DNA from: Lachnospiraceae bacterium
GTDB lineage: Bacteria > Bacillota > Clostridia > Lachnospirales > Lachnospiraceae
Assembly (NCBI GenBank): GCA_009774235.1
Contig: VSNJ01000008.1
Coordinates: 1 to 51,832, forward strand
Length of the DNA stretch: 51,832 nt
Reading direction: 5' to 3'
In this document: positions 15,946-25,086 of the stretch, one piece after another
How the letters are laid out: every line of letters starts with the position of its first letter
How positions within the stretch are numbered: position 1 is the stretch's first letter
The notes under the pieces: model-generated
What the model saw: only the letters and a program-made list of their open reading frames with translations
Databases searched by the model: none
What the model was told of the DNA's origin: nothing
Made by a program: the position numbers and the translations under genes

Positions 15946-16877
15946 CAGTCCAGAACCTCCTTCTTGGCAGTTACCATCATAAATACCTCTTCAAGATTAC
16001 CAGTTTCACGCATAAAAGAAGAAATCCTTACATCATTATTTATAAGCTTTGATAAAAGCCCTGCCTCATCCTCTTCAACACCATTGAATGATACAGTTAT
16101 ATCAGGACCATTAATTGAAAGATTCTCAACTTGTGGGTTTTCTTTAATAATACGCACTGCTGTTTCCACATTGCCTGTAACATGTATTTTTAATGGGGTT
16201 GATGTGCTAAGTTTCTGCATTATCTCCTCAACAGTCCCCTTAGTTACCATATTGCCTTTATCTATAATACCTATGGTAGTACACATTTCAGCAAGCTCTG
16301 AAAGAATATGCGAACTTATAATTATAGTTTTACCCATGTCATGCAAGTTCCTAAGTATTCCTTTCATCTCAAACCTTGCCCTTGGGTCAAGCCCGGATGC
16401 CGGCTCATCAAGTATAAGCAGTTCCGGGTTATGCACAAGGCTTCTTGCCAGGCACAGCCTCTGTTTCATACCTCTTGAAAGACCATCAACATAAAAATCT
16501 GCTTTGTCACTTAAATTTACAAGGTCCATAAGTTCCAGGCACATACTCTTTGCCTTTTCACCAGTAATGCCATATATAGATGCATAAAACTCCATATACT
16601 CTATTGCCTTAAGGTTATCATATACACCAAAGAAGTCTGGCATATACCCTATCTTCCTTTTTAAATTCTGGTTATCCTTTAATGCATTTACGCCAGCAAC
16701 ATGCACTGAACCCCCGTCTGCTTTTAGAAGACCTGATATTATACGCATTGTCGTAGTTTTCCCTGCGCCATTAGGCCCTACAAAGCCAAAAAGCTCACCT
16801 TTCCCAATAGAAAGGTCCAGATGGTTTAATGCAACAAACTTACCATAGTGTTTATACAATTTCTCTATCTTTACCAT
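15945..16877 (-). CDS. ABC transporter ATP-binding protein
   Basis: ATPase subunit of 310 residues of an ABC-2-type exporter. Walker A is GPNGAGKTT at 34-42, the signature is in VDGLSRGMKQRLCLARSL, and Walker B is LLILDEPASGLDPRA followed by the switch His in IIISSHILSE. A C-terminal accessory region of about 90 residues follows, as in drug, antibiotic and Gld-type ATPases. GGAGGG precedes the ATG. It lies 27 bases downstream of the large permease gene and is its likely partner. Confidence 0.92.
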   Translation of the reverse strand: MVKIEKLYKHYGKFVALNHLDLSIGKGELFGFVGPNGAGKTTTMRIISGLLKADGGSVHVAGVNALKDNQNLKRKIGYMPDFFGVYDNLKAIEYMEFYASIYGITGEKAKSMCLELMDLVNLSDKADFYVDGLSRGMKQRLCLARSLVHNPELLILDEPASGLDPRARFEMKGILRNLHDMGKTIIISSHILSELAEMCTTIGIIDKGNMVTKGTVEEIMQKLSTSTPLKIHVTGNVETAVRIIKENPQVENLSINGPDITVSFNGVEEDEAGLLSKLINNDVRISSFMRETGNLEEVFMMVTAKKEVLD

Positions 16878-16904
16878 TTTACCCTCCTGCTGCCAGTCTT
16901 TTTA

Positions 16905-19900
16905 CTATCTGGATTTTCTTTTTGCGTTTTTATATGTGCCTGCAAGCTTTACCCTTGGCAATGTAGGCTGGCTGAATGTATCAGGACCATGTACATTTAA
17001 CAGTACGCTTGAATTTATATCATAATATATCTTAAGGCTTCCATCTGGCTCAAGATACTTTTCAATATCCTTTATATCTGCTTTCTTTGTTGATTCCAGC
17101 AATTTCACATATTTCCCTGTATCTTTATCCTTAACCTTGGCAATACCTGGAAATGCATATTCAGAATATCCATACTTCTTTATCTTAAATTCTGCTCCTC
17201 CTGCAGTCTCACTATTATAAATAAGTCTTTTAAGAGTAAAATTCTCTGGAAATTTATATGTTACTTCAAAATTACTAATTGATGGGTCATATACATAGTA
17301 TCCATTAGAATGTGCACTATCATAATCCACAGCATACTGTTCGAGTGAACCTATAACATCATATCCACCAAATGTTTCTTCGACTTGTGCTATCTTATAT
17401 ACACCAGTTTCACCATACTTATCAAAAGAAAAATTATCTGTAAAGCCGGCTTCTGTACCTTCTTCTGTAAAACCATAGAACCATGTATCATATAGCTTGT
17501 TATTAGCAACAAATGTATGCAGCATTCCAATTTTTCTTTTTAACTGGATATCAATATCATTACTATAAAAACCTCCACCTAATACAGCACTTAACTGGCT
17601 TTCAAAATCAAATGAATACTGGCTTTCTTTATATTCTTTCTGTTTTGAAATATCAACAGACTTTCCAGCTGGAAGGTTTCCTATATAGTACATATCCCCT
17701 TTGTAATAGAAAATACAATCTTCCAGCCCACATGACATTTTGTTGCTTATATAGCCAGAAATCTGTTTTTCATTCTTCTTTACATCTATTTCCACAGTCC
17801 CTTTAGTAGTACTTTTATTTTCCATCTCAAACCCAACACTTTCAAACGCAGCAAGGCTGTTTAAAAGAAGCTTAGTGTTATTAGCACCATATTCTACGCC
17901 ATAATCATATTTGTTACTATCCATGTCAGATGGTGAATAATAATATCCGTTGGTCATAGCAGGAGATATAGCCACATTAGCTGGAAGCACAGCTTCATAT
18001 GATTTATTGGAAGGGCTTGTAAGCGTAAACTGTGTATTTACATTATTCTTCCCACCAGCTTTCTCTGGCAGTTTTATTGTTGAAACATAATTTATAAATG
18101 GTCTCTGTATACGTGTACTTGTTCCTATCAAATAAATTGTAACCGAAAATGCTACTGAAAGTACCGGGACTATAAGCCACAACAAATTCCTTTTATCTTT
18201 TTTCTTAGTAATAATGTAAGCCACAGGTCCCGCAATAATTACATATACAAGCAGAATTACAGCATAAAGCTTAATATTAGGAAGCGAATCTGTTTCATTT
18301 AAATTAAGCACCTCATACTGGTATGTGTAAATATTAGAATATGATGACCACGGGTTAAAACCTTCCTTGGAATTTGATTTTAATTTATCACTTATATTAT
18401 TTTTAATTACATCTGTAATTACTGGCCCATAAAGAGCAGCTGTCCCAGAACTTAAACCTAATGAAAACTCTGAAACCAAAATATTTCCATTATCATAATC
18501 CAGGGAACTTATAAGATTATTCCTTCCATCTGACAATACTGGCTCAGAACCCTTAATACTAATCTGTGTTATATCAAGTGGAACCCTTCTGTTGGTACGG
18601 TTTTCACCAAGAAGGCTTGTAAGCTTCTTCCTTGATATGCCGAAATTAGTATTAATCTGCTTAACAGACCCTATTGTCCCATTTAACATTTTTCCAGAAA
18701 ACGCTTTAAGCACTTTATCAGCATCTGCACCACTTCCAAGGAAAAGTGTGCCTCCATTACTTACCCATGCCTTTATCGCTTCAATCTGTATATCTGAAAA
18801 CTTACTTGTATCAAAATCATCTATTATTATAATATCAAGGCTATCAAGTATTTTATAATCTTCTGTAATATCATCAATTCCAAGCTGGAATACCAGCCCG
18901 TCATCACTAGCATCAAATGCGTTCTTATCTGCTGCAAGCCCGCTTGATATATAATCCAGGCTGTCCTGGTTATCAGATAATGTACCAATATATAAGATTG
19001 TATCGTAGTTCCATTTAGTACTGACATATTCAGAACATATTACATTATCTTCTTCATCACATATAGAAACTTTTATATACGCATCTGGTTCTATGCTTGC
19101 TGATGCAAACTGTACTCTTTTTGTTTCACCAGAAGCAGCCGCAAATGCTTTCTGTACAGCTACAGAACCATCTGCATCAGATCTTGAACACTCTATCCTG
19201 ATTTTCCCTGTAAAATCACTGCCTTTATTTTCTATAACAGCATCCACTTTTATATATCTTTCATACTTGGTCTTGCCTTTATATCCAATTCCAATAGTTG
19301 CAGTAATATCATCTTTACTAATTTTTATCTGCCCATTAGCATCTAATTGTTTTGTTTTTATAGTAGCAGATGCTGTATCTGTATTAGCTGGAACAAGGCT
19401 TAATATAACTGCCAGTATTAACATTGGCAATGCTGCCTGTTTCTTTTTATGTTTTTCCTTTTTATCTTTTTTATTTACTTTCCTGCTTCTTTCCTTTCTT
19501 CTTAATGGGTCAAGAAGCAATGCTGCAAGTTTTATAAACAACAAGGTAAATAAAATTTGTAGTACCATGCTGCATAAAAACCAGTAGTCTTCAACAAAAG
19601 GAAGCAGTTTGCCATTAAGGCCAGGTCCAAGCTTTGAAACCATATCAATAGCTCCATAATTTTTAAGTACCATATCAATCAAGGTAAATGCAGGATTTAT
19701 AAGCAGAGGATATGCTGCCCAGGTAACATCAGGCACTTTTATATTAGCGTTAATATTCTGCATGTTGTAATAGTATATATTAGCCCCTGTATTAGCTATA
19801 AGCACACCTATTGCTGTAAGCCCGCATACTATTCCAACCATAACAAATGATAATACTGTGGCTGGAACTGCCCTTTTAACCAATGCAGATGCAAATATAC

Positions 19901-20378
19901 CCATACTACCTATAAATAATGACATTATAATTATAAGAAGCACAAACTGCATAAGGTCTGTAATATTTATACCACCTATAGTAAACACTATAGATATAAC
20001 AGGAAGGCTTGAAAATACAAGCAGCACTACCATGCTTATTGATGACATAAGCTTTCCTATAACTATCTGTCCTGGTTTTAATACTGTTGTAAGCAGTATT
20101 TCAAGTGTCTGTTTCTCCCGCTCACCAGCTATGCTGCCTGCCGTAAATACAGGCACAAGGAATGCAACCATCGCCGCTTCAAGGCATATAATTATAAAGT
20201 ACACCTGTGTTGCTCCTGAATAATCTATCCTGTAATTCATATTTACATTGAAAAATACTTCAAAACCTAAAAGTGCTATTGCAATAAGTCCAAGGTTAAA
20301 GAAAAGTATAGTCATTGCAAATTTCAATGAACGTACCCTTAGTTTTACCTCTTTCCCATATACTGGATTTATTTTCAT
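16905..20378 (-). CDS. Fused ABC-2 permease and amidotransferase-like membrane protein
   Basis: Protein of 1157 residues, far larger than a normal ABC-2 permease (about 250-400). Residues 1-300 form a typical ABC-2 permease: a KEVKLRVRS cytoplasmic start, six or so spans, and the FTAGSIAGEREKQTLEILLTT motif after span 2. A basic linker and a further span (about 315-335) lead to a long extracytoplasmic region. At about 490-600 this contains an amidotransferase-like fold (DIIIIDDFD...VSNGGTLFLGSGADADK) without a catalytic Cys. Two spans follow at about 695-745, then another large extracytoplasmic domain. The layout resembles GldG/DUF4350-type proteins joined to the permease. GGAGG precedes the ATG. 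The cargo is unknown; export or mechanical coupling across the membrane are possible. Confidence 0.8.
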   Translation of the reverse strand: MKINPVYGKEVKLRVRSLKFAMTILFFNLGLIAIALLGFEVFFNVNMNYRIDYSGATQVYFIIICLEAAMVAFLVPVFTAGSIAGEREKQTLEILLTTVLKPGQIVIGKLMSSISMVVLLVFSSLPVISIVFTIGGINITDLMQFVLLIIIMSLFIGSMGIFASALVKRAVPATVLSFVMVGIVCGLTAIGVLIANTGANIYYYNMQNINANIKVPDVTWAAYPLLINPAFTLIDMVLKNYGAIDMVSKLGPGLNGKLLPFVEDYWFLCSMVLQILFTLLFIKLAALLLDPLRRKERSRKVNKKDKKEKHKKKQAALPMLILAVILSLVPANTDTASATIKTKQLDANGQIKISKDDITATIGIGYKGKTKYERYIKVDAVIENKGSDFTGKIRIECSRSDADGSVAVQKAFAAASGETKRVQFASASIEPDAYIKVSICDEEDNVICSEYVSTKWNYDTILYIGTLSDNQDSLDYISSGLAADKNAFDASDDGLVFQLGIDDITEDYKILDSLDIIIIDDFDTSKFSDIQIEAIKAWVSNGGTLFLGSGADADKVLKAFSGKMLNGTIGSVKQINTNFGISRKKLTSLLGENRTNRRVPLDITQISIKGSEPVLSDGRNNLISSLDYDNGNILVSEFSLGLSSGTAALYGPVITDVIKNNISDKLKSNSKEGFNPWSSYSNIYTYQYEVLNLNETDSLPNIKLYAVILLVYVIIAGPVAYIITKKKDKRNLLWLIVPVLSVAFSVTIYLIGTSTRIQRPFINYVSTIKLPEKAGGKNNVNTQFTLTSPSNKSYEAVLPANVAISPAMTNGYYYSPSDMDSNKYDYGVEYGANNTKLLLNSLAAFESVGFEMENKSTTKGTVEIDVKKNEKQISGYISNKMSCGLEDCIFYYKGDMYYIGNLPAGKSVDISKQKEYKESQYSFDFESQLSAVLGGGFYSNDIDIQLKRKIGMLHTFVANNKLYDTWFYGFTEEGTEAGFTDNFSFDKYGETGVYKIAQVEETFGGYDVIGSLEQYAVDYDSAHSNGYYVYDPSISNFEVTYKFPENFTLKRLIYNSETAGGAEFKIKKYGYSEYAFPGIAKVKDKDTGKYVKLLESTKKADIKDIEKYLEPDGSLKIYYDINSSVLLNVHGPDTFSQPTLPRVKLAGTYKNAKRKSR

Positions 20379-20399
20379 ATGTTTACAACCTCCATTTTA

Positions 20400-21614
20400 T
20401 TAATCTTTTTCCACATCATTGCCATCACTGCAGTTATCTATTGGAAGGGCAATAGTAAAACATGTTCCATTAATCCCGCTTCTTACAGTAATCTTTCCTC
20501 CATGTAGTACAGCTATCTCCTGTGCTATATTAAGACCCAGGCCAGTTCCTCCAGTCTGTGAAGACCTTGAACTCTCAACTCTGTAAAACCTGTCAAAAAT
20601 ATGTTCTACGCTGTCTTCTGGAATTATTAGCCCAAAATTAGTTACACGTATTTGTAATTCACTATCATATTTCTCAAGTTCAATGTATACTGCCTTGCCA
20701 TCCTTGCCATATTTTACTGCATTACTTATAAGATTTGAAACTGCCCTTGCTATAAGTTCCCCGTCAACATCCAAAATAAGGCTGTATACATTCTGTTCTA
20801 ATGTATATTCAAGGTTATTTTCCATAAACAATGGATAAAATTCCTCTGTCATCTGCTCAACAAGTTTAACTATATCTATACTGCTCCTATGAAGGGTTAT
20901 CTCTCCGCTCATAAGCTTTGTATAACTGAAAAGCTCCTCTATAAGCCCCTGCATCCTGTCCGCTTTGCGCATAGCAATACTTGCATATTTCTGTCTCTCT
21001 TCTACAGGGTACTTTTCAACATCTGTTGCAAGCTGCAGATAACCAATAATAGAAGTAAGTGGTGTACGTAAATCATGTGCAACACATGTTATCATCTCTT
21101 TATTTGCCTGTAATGCTTCACGTTCAGACTTCATAAGCCTTTCTATTTCACTATGCATGCGGTTTACCTGTGTAACTACTTCACCTATCTCATCTTCCCT
21201 GTTTATGCCTGTTATCTGTATCTCCATATCGCCTGATGCAATATTTGAAATATAACTTGAAATATAACTCATATCTTTTGTAATACGCCTTGTAAGTAGA
21301 AGAAAATAAAATATAAACAGCAGAAAACCAAGCAGAAGTATAATAAACATAACTGCCATAAGTGTGTCTTTATTCCAATGCCTTATACCATGGTAATTTG
21401 GAATAAATTCCTTTGGAGGATATGTTTTATCTGGGCTTATATTCATATCTTTGCCATACTTTATACGTTTTGTCCCAAAAGAACGCGCAATTTTTGCTAC
21501 AATAATGCCAAGTGTAAATTCTGTAACAACAGCAAGCATCATACTTATAATACTGTAAATAACAAGCTCCCCCCTGAGGCTTCTGTAAATACTACGCTTC
21601 AATCTTATAGCCAA
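20400..21614 (-). CDS. Two-component sensor histidine kinase
   Basis: Membrane sensor kinase of 404 residues or slightly fewer. It has two spans (about 17-42 and 85-107) enclosing a short external loop of some 40 residues, then a HAMP linker at about 108-160. The phosphoacceptor His is in CVAHDLRTPLTS (His180), followed by an ATPase domain with NLISNAVKYG, IFDRFYRV and GGTGLGLNIAQE. The small external loop suggests that it senses something within the membrane or through a partner such as the ABC proteins encoded next to it. The start is uncertain: this frame opens at a TTG inside the regulator gene with a poorly spaced ribosome-binding site, and a TTG five codons later is possible. Confidence 0.9.
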   Translation of the reverse strand: MAIRLKRSIYRSLRGELVIYSIISMMLAVVTEFTLGIIVAKIARSFGTKRIKYGKDMNISPDKTYPPKEFIPNYHGIRHWNKDTLMAVMFIILLLGFLLFIFYFLLLTRRITKDMSYISSYISNIASGDMEIQITGINREDEIGEVVTQVNRMHSEIERLMKSEREALQANKEMITCVAHDLRTPLTSIIGYLQLATDVEKYPVEERQKYASIAMRKADRMQGLIEELFSYTKLMSGEITLHRSSIDIVKLVEQMTEEFYPLFMENNLEYTLEQNVYSLILDVDGELIARAVSNLISNAVKYGKDGKAVYIELEKYDSELQIRVTNFGLIIPEDSVEHIFDRFYRVESSRSSQTGGTGLGLNIAQEIAVLHGGKITVRSGINGTCFTIALPIDNCSDGNDVEKD

Positions 21615-22287
21615 CTCCCCATACAGTTTTTATAATTTGTGCATTTCTTGGCTCTAGTTCTATCTTTTCCCTAAGCCTTCTTATATGCACCATTACAGTA
21701 TTACTCATTTCAAAGCTCTTTTCTTTCCATACTCTCTCAAATATTTCATCTGTTGAAAAGACGTTATTAGGATGCGATGCCATAAGGAATAATATATCAA
21801 ATTCTATTGGTGTAAGTTTTACATCCCTGCCATATGCCTTAACCTGGTGCAGGCTTCTGTCCATCCACAGGTTCTCAAGTTCTACTGATTCAGTAGATTT
21901 CTCTTTGACACCGCCAAAATTCTGGTAACGCCTTAGTTGCGATTTCACCCTGGCAACAAGTTCCATTGTGTTAAATGGTTTGGTTACATAATCATCTGCA
22001 CCATTTATAAGTCCTGCTACTTTATCATTCTCACTATCCCGTGCACTAAGCATTATAATAGGTATAGTGCTATTTTCACGTATTTTTGCACACACCTGCC
22101 TTCCGTCAATTCCAGGCATCATAATGTCAAGTATTGCAAGGTCTACATTTTCTCTTTGAAAGATACTGATTGCCTCCCTGCCATCATATGCTTTAAAGCA
22201 TTTATACCCCTCACCTTTAAGGTGGATTGCAACCAGGTCTGCTATTTCATGGTCGTCATCCACTACTAAAATATTTGTACTTTCCAT
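21592..22287 (-). CDS. OmpR/PhoB-family response regulator
   Basis: DNA-binding regulator of 231 residues. It has a receiver domain with acidic pocket VVDDD, phosphoacceptor Asp54 in LAILDIMMPG, and the conserved Lys in VTKPFN. A winged-helix domain follows (LTPIEFDILFLMASHPNNVFSTDEIFERVW...VMVHIRRLREKIE). AGAGGGG lies a few bases before the ATG. The gene overlaps the kinase gene by 23 bases. As first gene of the minus-strand run it is the natural candidate to control the ABC/MoxR cluster downstream. Confidence 0.93.
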   Translation of the reverse strand: MESTNILVVDDDHEIADLVAIHLKGEGYKCFKAYDGREAISIFQRENVDLAILDIMMPGIDGRQVCAKIRENSTIPIIMLSARDSENDKVAGLINGADDYVTKPFNTMELVARVKSQLRRYQNFGGVKEKSTESVELENLWMDRSLHQVKAYGRDVKLTPIEFDILFLMASHPNNVFSTDEIFERVWKEKSFEMSNTVMVHIRRLREKIELEPRNAQIIKTVWGVGYKIEA

Positions 22288-22745
22288 TTGTACCCCTCTT
22301 TCCTAAGGAAATAATTATAATTGATATATCATTTTATTAAAGAATACCATATATAAAAAAGAAATTCTTTACTTTTTTATTAAAAAGAAATTATATAAAG
22401 TTTAAGGCTTTCCTTTTAAGGATTGCTGCTTTATACAATATAGTTTATTATAGGGAAATATAACCCAGGTTCTATGTACATTGGAACTGCTATGTATAAA
22501 TATATAATTCTTAACATATGATATATTATATAAGAATTATTTTTTAATACACAATAACACTGTTTATTTCATTATACTTTATTCTAAACTGGACAAGCAT
22601 AATATTTTGTTATTATTTTATAAATTTACACCTATGTTTTATGGGCTTGTAATTATATGTGGAATACTTTACAATATCTATATCAAAAAACCAGGTTACA
22701 TATTTTTGCAACCTGGAATGTTTTATGAAAGAGAGGCAGATTATT
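22288..22745. other. Divergent intergenic region with promoters for the regulator and the S1 protein
   Basis: 458 bases, very AT-rich, between the minus-strand regulator and the + strand S1-domain gene. On the minus strand a TATAAT-like box occurs about 100 bases upstream of the regulator, but no convincing -35 box accompanies it. The distinct element near the right edge is the CCAGGTT/AACCTGG hairpin annotated separately. No gene is seen. Confidence 0.4.
22691..22716 (+). promoter_or_regulatory. Leader hairpin just upstream of the S1-domain gene
   Basis: Perfect 7-bp stem CCAGGTT / AACCTGG with a 12-base loop, ending 30 bases before the ATG and 14 bases before the GAGAGG ribosome-binding site. 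No T-run follows, so it is not a terminator. It could affect translation or mRNA stability. Confidence 0.4.
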
Positions 22746-23675
22746 ATGGATGGACAGTCGATGAAAGATTTTGAAAATGAACTTGAACGCTCTTTTAAAG
22801 TCCTGAAAGAGGGTGATATAATTGAAATAACTGTAATAGGCATATCTGATACAGAAGTAACCGCTGACCTTAATTATTATACAGAGGGAATTATCCCGCT
22901 TGAAGAATGTAGCAATGACCCAGCATTTTCAATTAAAAAGGATATAAATATTGGTGATACCCTGAAAGTAATGGTACTTGACCCTGAAAATCCAAGCGGA
23001 AATGTTCTCCTTTCACTAAAAGAAGCCAATAATATACTGGTATGGGATGAACTAAAAGAAGACTATAAAAATGGAACTGTATTTAAAGTAAAAATAAATG
23101 AATCTGTACCTTCAGGAGTTGTTGGATATGTAAAAGGAATACGTGCATTTATACCTGCTTCACAGCTTGCACTCCAATATGTAGAAGATACAGAAAGTTA
23201 TGTTGGGATGACAGTTGATGCAGTAATTATTACCGCAGACCCACATGAGCACAGGCTTGTGCTTTCCGCCAAAACCATTGAGAAAGAACATGCATTAGCT
23301 GAAAAGGCACAGAAAACCGCACGTCTTGATGTTGGTTCTATTGCAGAAGGAATTGTAGAAAGAATTGAACCATATGGTGTATTTATTAATATTGGTGAAG
23401 GGCTCACAGGTCTCTGCCATATATCACAGATAACAAGTAAGTTTATTAAATCCCCTAAAGAGGTGCTTAAACTTGGAAGCTCTGTAAAAGCTAAAATCAT
23501 TAGTACAGAAGGTGGCAAGATTTCATTAAGTATTAAAGCTGTAATGGAAGACACTCCTGATAGTACAGATGAAACTTATGAAATACCAGATGAATACAAG
23601 GCAGGTGGCAAGCCAGGCAGTGAAACTGCAGATGAAAGCCCATTTGCCAAGCTTTTAAAAGATATTAAATTATAA
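22746..23675 (+). CDS. S1 RNA-binding domain protein (ribosomal protein S1 homologue)
   Basis: Protein of 309 residues with three S1-type beta-barrel repeats. The first is at about 18-95 (EGDIIEITVIGI...GNVLLSLKEA), the second at about 105-180 with diverged wording, and the third, most typical, at about 196-265 (VGSIAEGIVERIEPYGVFINIGEGLTGLCHISQI). An acidic tail follows. Firmicute S1 homologues are shorter than the six-repeat E. coli S1; their role in translation is less certain, although mRNA binding is expected. The start MDGQSMKDFENE follows GAGAGG; upstream in-frame ATGs lie within the leader hairpin region. The gene stands alone and ends at a strong terminator. Confidence 0.85.
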   Translation: MDGQSMKDFENELERSFKVLKEGDIIEITVIGISDTEVTADLNYYTEGIIPLEECSNDPAFSIKKDINIGDTLKVMVLDPENPSGNVLLSLKEANNILVWDELKEDYKNGTVFKVKINESVPSGVVGYVKGIRAFIPASQLALQYVEDTESYVGMTVDAVIITADPHEHRLVLSAKTIEKEHALAEKAQKTARLDVGSIAEGIVERIEPYGVFINIGEGLTGLCHISQITSKFIKSPKEVLKLGSSVKAKIISTEGGKISLSIKAVMEDTPDSTDETYEIPDEYKAGGKPGSETADESPFAKLLKDIKL

Positions 23676-23684
23676 AAACTGCCC

Positions 23685-23720
23685 CTGTCTGGCAACATAT
23701 TCCAGACAGAAGCTTTTTTT
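23685..23720 (+). terminator. Intrinsic terminator of the S1-domain gene
   Basis: Stem CTGTCTGG / CCAGACAG (23685-23692 with 23702-23709) is followed by AAGC and seven T residues, ten bases after the stop codon. Confidence 0.9.
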
Positions 23721-23863
23721 GATATTTTTATACTTTCTAGTTGTAGTACATTCAAACTGTAATTGTTCCATCTTTACTATGTTTTACCACATTAAAAACC
23801 CATTTGCCATTATTATTTGCAGACATACTTAATACAGTTGATATGTCTTCTCTAATTCCACGT

Positions 23864-23896
23864 AAAAAACGTGCCTGTTAATACAGACACGTTTTT
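23864..23896 (-). terminator. Intrinsic terminator of ispF
   Basis: On the minus strand, stem ACGTGTCTGT / ACAGGCACGT with loop ATTA is followed by TTTTTT directly after the ispF stop. A T-run on the other side may also let it act on the + strand. Confidence 0.85.
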
Positions 23897-23897
23897 A

Positions 23898-24452
23898 TTA
23901 TAAATTATTTTTACTACAGCCACTACAGCCTCCACAGTTCTTTTGCCCATCCTGCTGCATAACATCACGGGTATAGTCAAACATTGAACTTAATGAACAT
24001 ACTGCCTGTGCAGATATACCCTCACCTGTCCCTGTAAACCCAAGCCCTTCCTCAGTTGTAGCTTTTACATTTACCTGGTCTTGTTCTATGCCAAGCACAC
24101 CAGCAATATTTTCACACATTTTATCTATATATCCACTTAATTTTGGCTTCTGTGCAATTATTGTAGAATCAATGTTTTCTATAATATAACATTTTTCTTC
24201 AAGAAGCTTTCCTACATATCCAAGAAGTTTAAGGCTTGATATCCCTTTATATTTGTCATTATTATCTGGAAAATGCTTCCCTATATCACCAAGTGCCGCA
24301 GCACCAAGAAGTGCATCCATAATTGCATGTAATAATACATCTGCATCCGAATGTCCAAGAAGCCCCTTTTCATATGGTATAACAACCCCTCCAAGAACCA
24401 GTTGGCGTCCTTCTTCCAGCCTGTGTACATCATAACCAATACCAGCCCTCAT
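23898..24452 (-). CDS. ispF: 2-C-methyl-D-erythritol 2,4-cyclodiphosphate synthase
   Basis: Fifth enzyme of the MEP isoprenoid pathway: converts CDP-methylerythritol 2-phosphate to the cyclodiphosphate and CMP, as a soluble homotrimer. Motifs are GYDVHRLEEGR at the start (metal-binding Asp and His), GHSDADVLLHAIMDALLGAAALGDIG, and the C-terminal TTEEGLGFTGTGEGISAQAV. GGAGGTG precedes the ATG. The length is 184 residues against about 157-160 for the family. The extra part is a C-terminal tail with the Cys-rich end CGGCSGC. It stands alone between a tRNA pair and its own terminator. Confidence 0.96.
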   Translation of the reverse strand: MRAGIGYDVHRLEEGRQLVLGGVVIPYEKGLLGHSDADVLLHAIMDALLGAAALGDIGKHFPDNNDKYKGISSLKLLGYVGKLLEEKCYIIENIDSTIIAQKPKLSGYIDKMCENIAGVLGIEQDQVNVKATTEEGLGFTGTGEGISAQAVCSLSSMFDYTRDVMQQDGQKNCGGCSGCSKNNL

Positions 24453-24497
24453 AATTATTTACACCTCCGTCTACACACAATATTAATTTGCTGATAG

Positions 24498-24525
24498 AAA
24501 AACCCGGCAATATTCTTACCGGGTT
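24498..24525 (-). terminator. Intrinsic terminator after the tRNA pair
   Basis: On the minus strand, AACCCGG / CCGGGTT with an 11-base loop is followed by a T-run. It lies seven bases past tRNA-Met and separates the tRNA transcript from ispF. Confidence 0.85.
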
Positions 24526-24531
24526 ATGTAG

Positions 24532-24605
24532 TAGCGGGAAAGGGATTTGAACCCATGACACCACGGGTATGAACCGTGTGCTCTAGCCAACTGAGCTATC
24601 CCGCC
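24532..24605 (-). tRNA. tRNA-Met (CAU), elongator type
   Basis: 74-base cloverleaf: acceptor GGCGGGA / TCCCGCT, D stem GCTC/GAGC, anticodon stem CACGG/CCGTG with loop TTCATAC, and T loop TTCAAAT. The anticodon is CAU. The G1-U72 first pair and overall wording match Firmicute elongator tRNA-Met rather than initiator tRNA. CCA is not encoded. One T-stem pair is mismatched (T-T), which is unusual but tolerable. Confidence 0.93.
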
Positions 24606-24634
24606 ATATTCAGTTAATACAGTTTACACTGCAA

Positions 24635-24707
24635 TGGGACCTACAGGGCTCGAACCTGTGACCCTCTGCTTGTAAGGCAGATGCTCTCCCAGCTGAGCTA
24701 AGATCCC
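24635..24707 (-). tRNA. tRNA-Val (UAC)
   Basis: 73-base cloverleaf: acceptor GGGATCT / AGGTCCC, D stem GCTC/GAGC, anticodon stem TCTGC/GCAGA with loop CTTACAA (anticodon UAC), T loop TTCGAGC and discriminator A. It is transcribed ahead of tRNA-Met from the same strand with a 29-base spacer. Confidence 0.95.
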
Positions 24708-24832
24708 ATACCAGCATGTCCATATATAACCTATATACTTCATGCGACCTGTTAAATATACCAAATATATTAAATTATGTCAAGTATATTTTTTTATTTT
24801 TAATAAAAAATCTGCCAAAAGACCTTAAGACA

Positions 24833-24892
24833 AAAGCCAGGCGGATATCCGCAATCCGCTCTGCCTGCAAGCAGGCATTGGCTATTTGCCCA
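24833..24892. repeat. Repeat family C, copy 1
   Basis: AAAGCCAGGC..ATATCCGCAATCCG...TGCCTGCAA and GGCTA.TTGCCCA are shared with 48932-48992. This copy contains the perfect palindromes GCGGATATCCGC and GCCTGCAAGCAGGC. Frames across it read KARxISAIRxAC, but the frame is not otherwise gene-like. Confidence 0.6.
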
Positions 24893-24944
24893 ATAACAAA
24901 CCTCAATGCCGCTTTGTTTAGCCTTACCAAAACAGGCTCTGCTT

Positions 24945-24982
24945 AAAAAACGTGTATTTTACAAGGTCTACTTAATGAGGTT
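24945..24982 (+). repeat. Short repeat shared with 14032-14068
   Basis: This is the second copy of the CGTGTATTTTA ... CTTAATGA sequence, 50 bases downstream of family C copy 1. Confidence 0.4.
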
Positions 24983-25086
24983 AAAAAATATCTGTAAATT
25001 ATACAATTCTATAAATTAAAAAAATAAATTTTTACTATTTTATATACCATATTGTAAAATTTTTACCTGTTTTTCAATAAACACCA

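Noticed and set aside
24716..24946. Short frame ending KARRISAIRSAC...
   Set aside because: It begins in the tRNA-Val 5' flank and runs over repeat family C; the similar frame at 48789-49013 arises from the second repeat copy.
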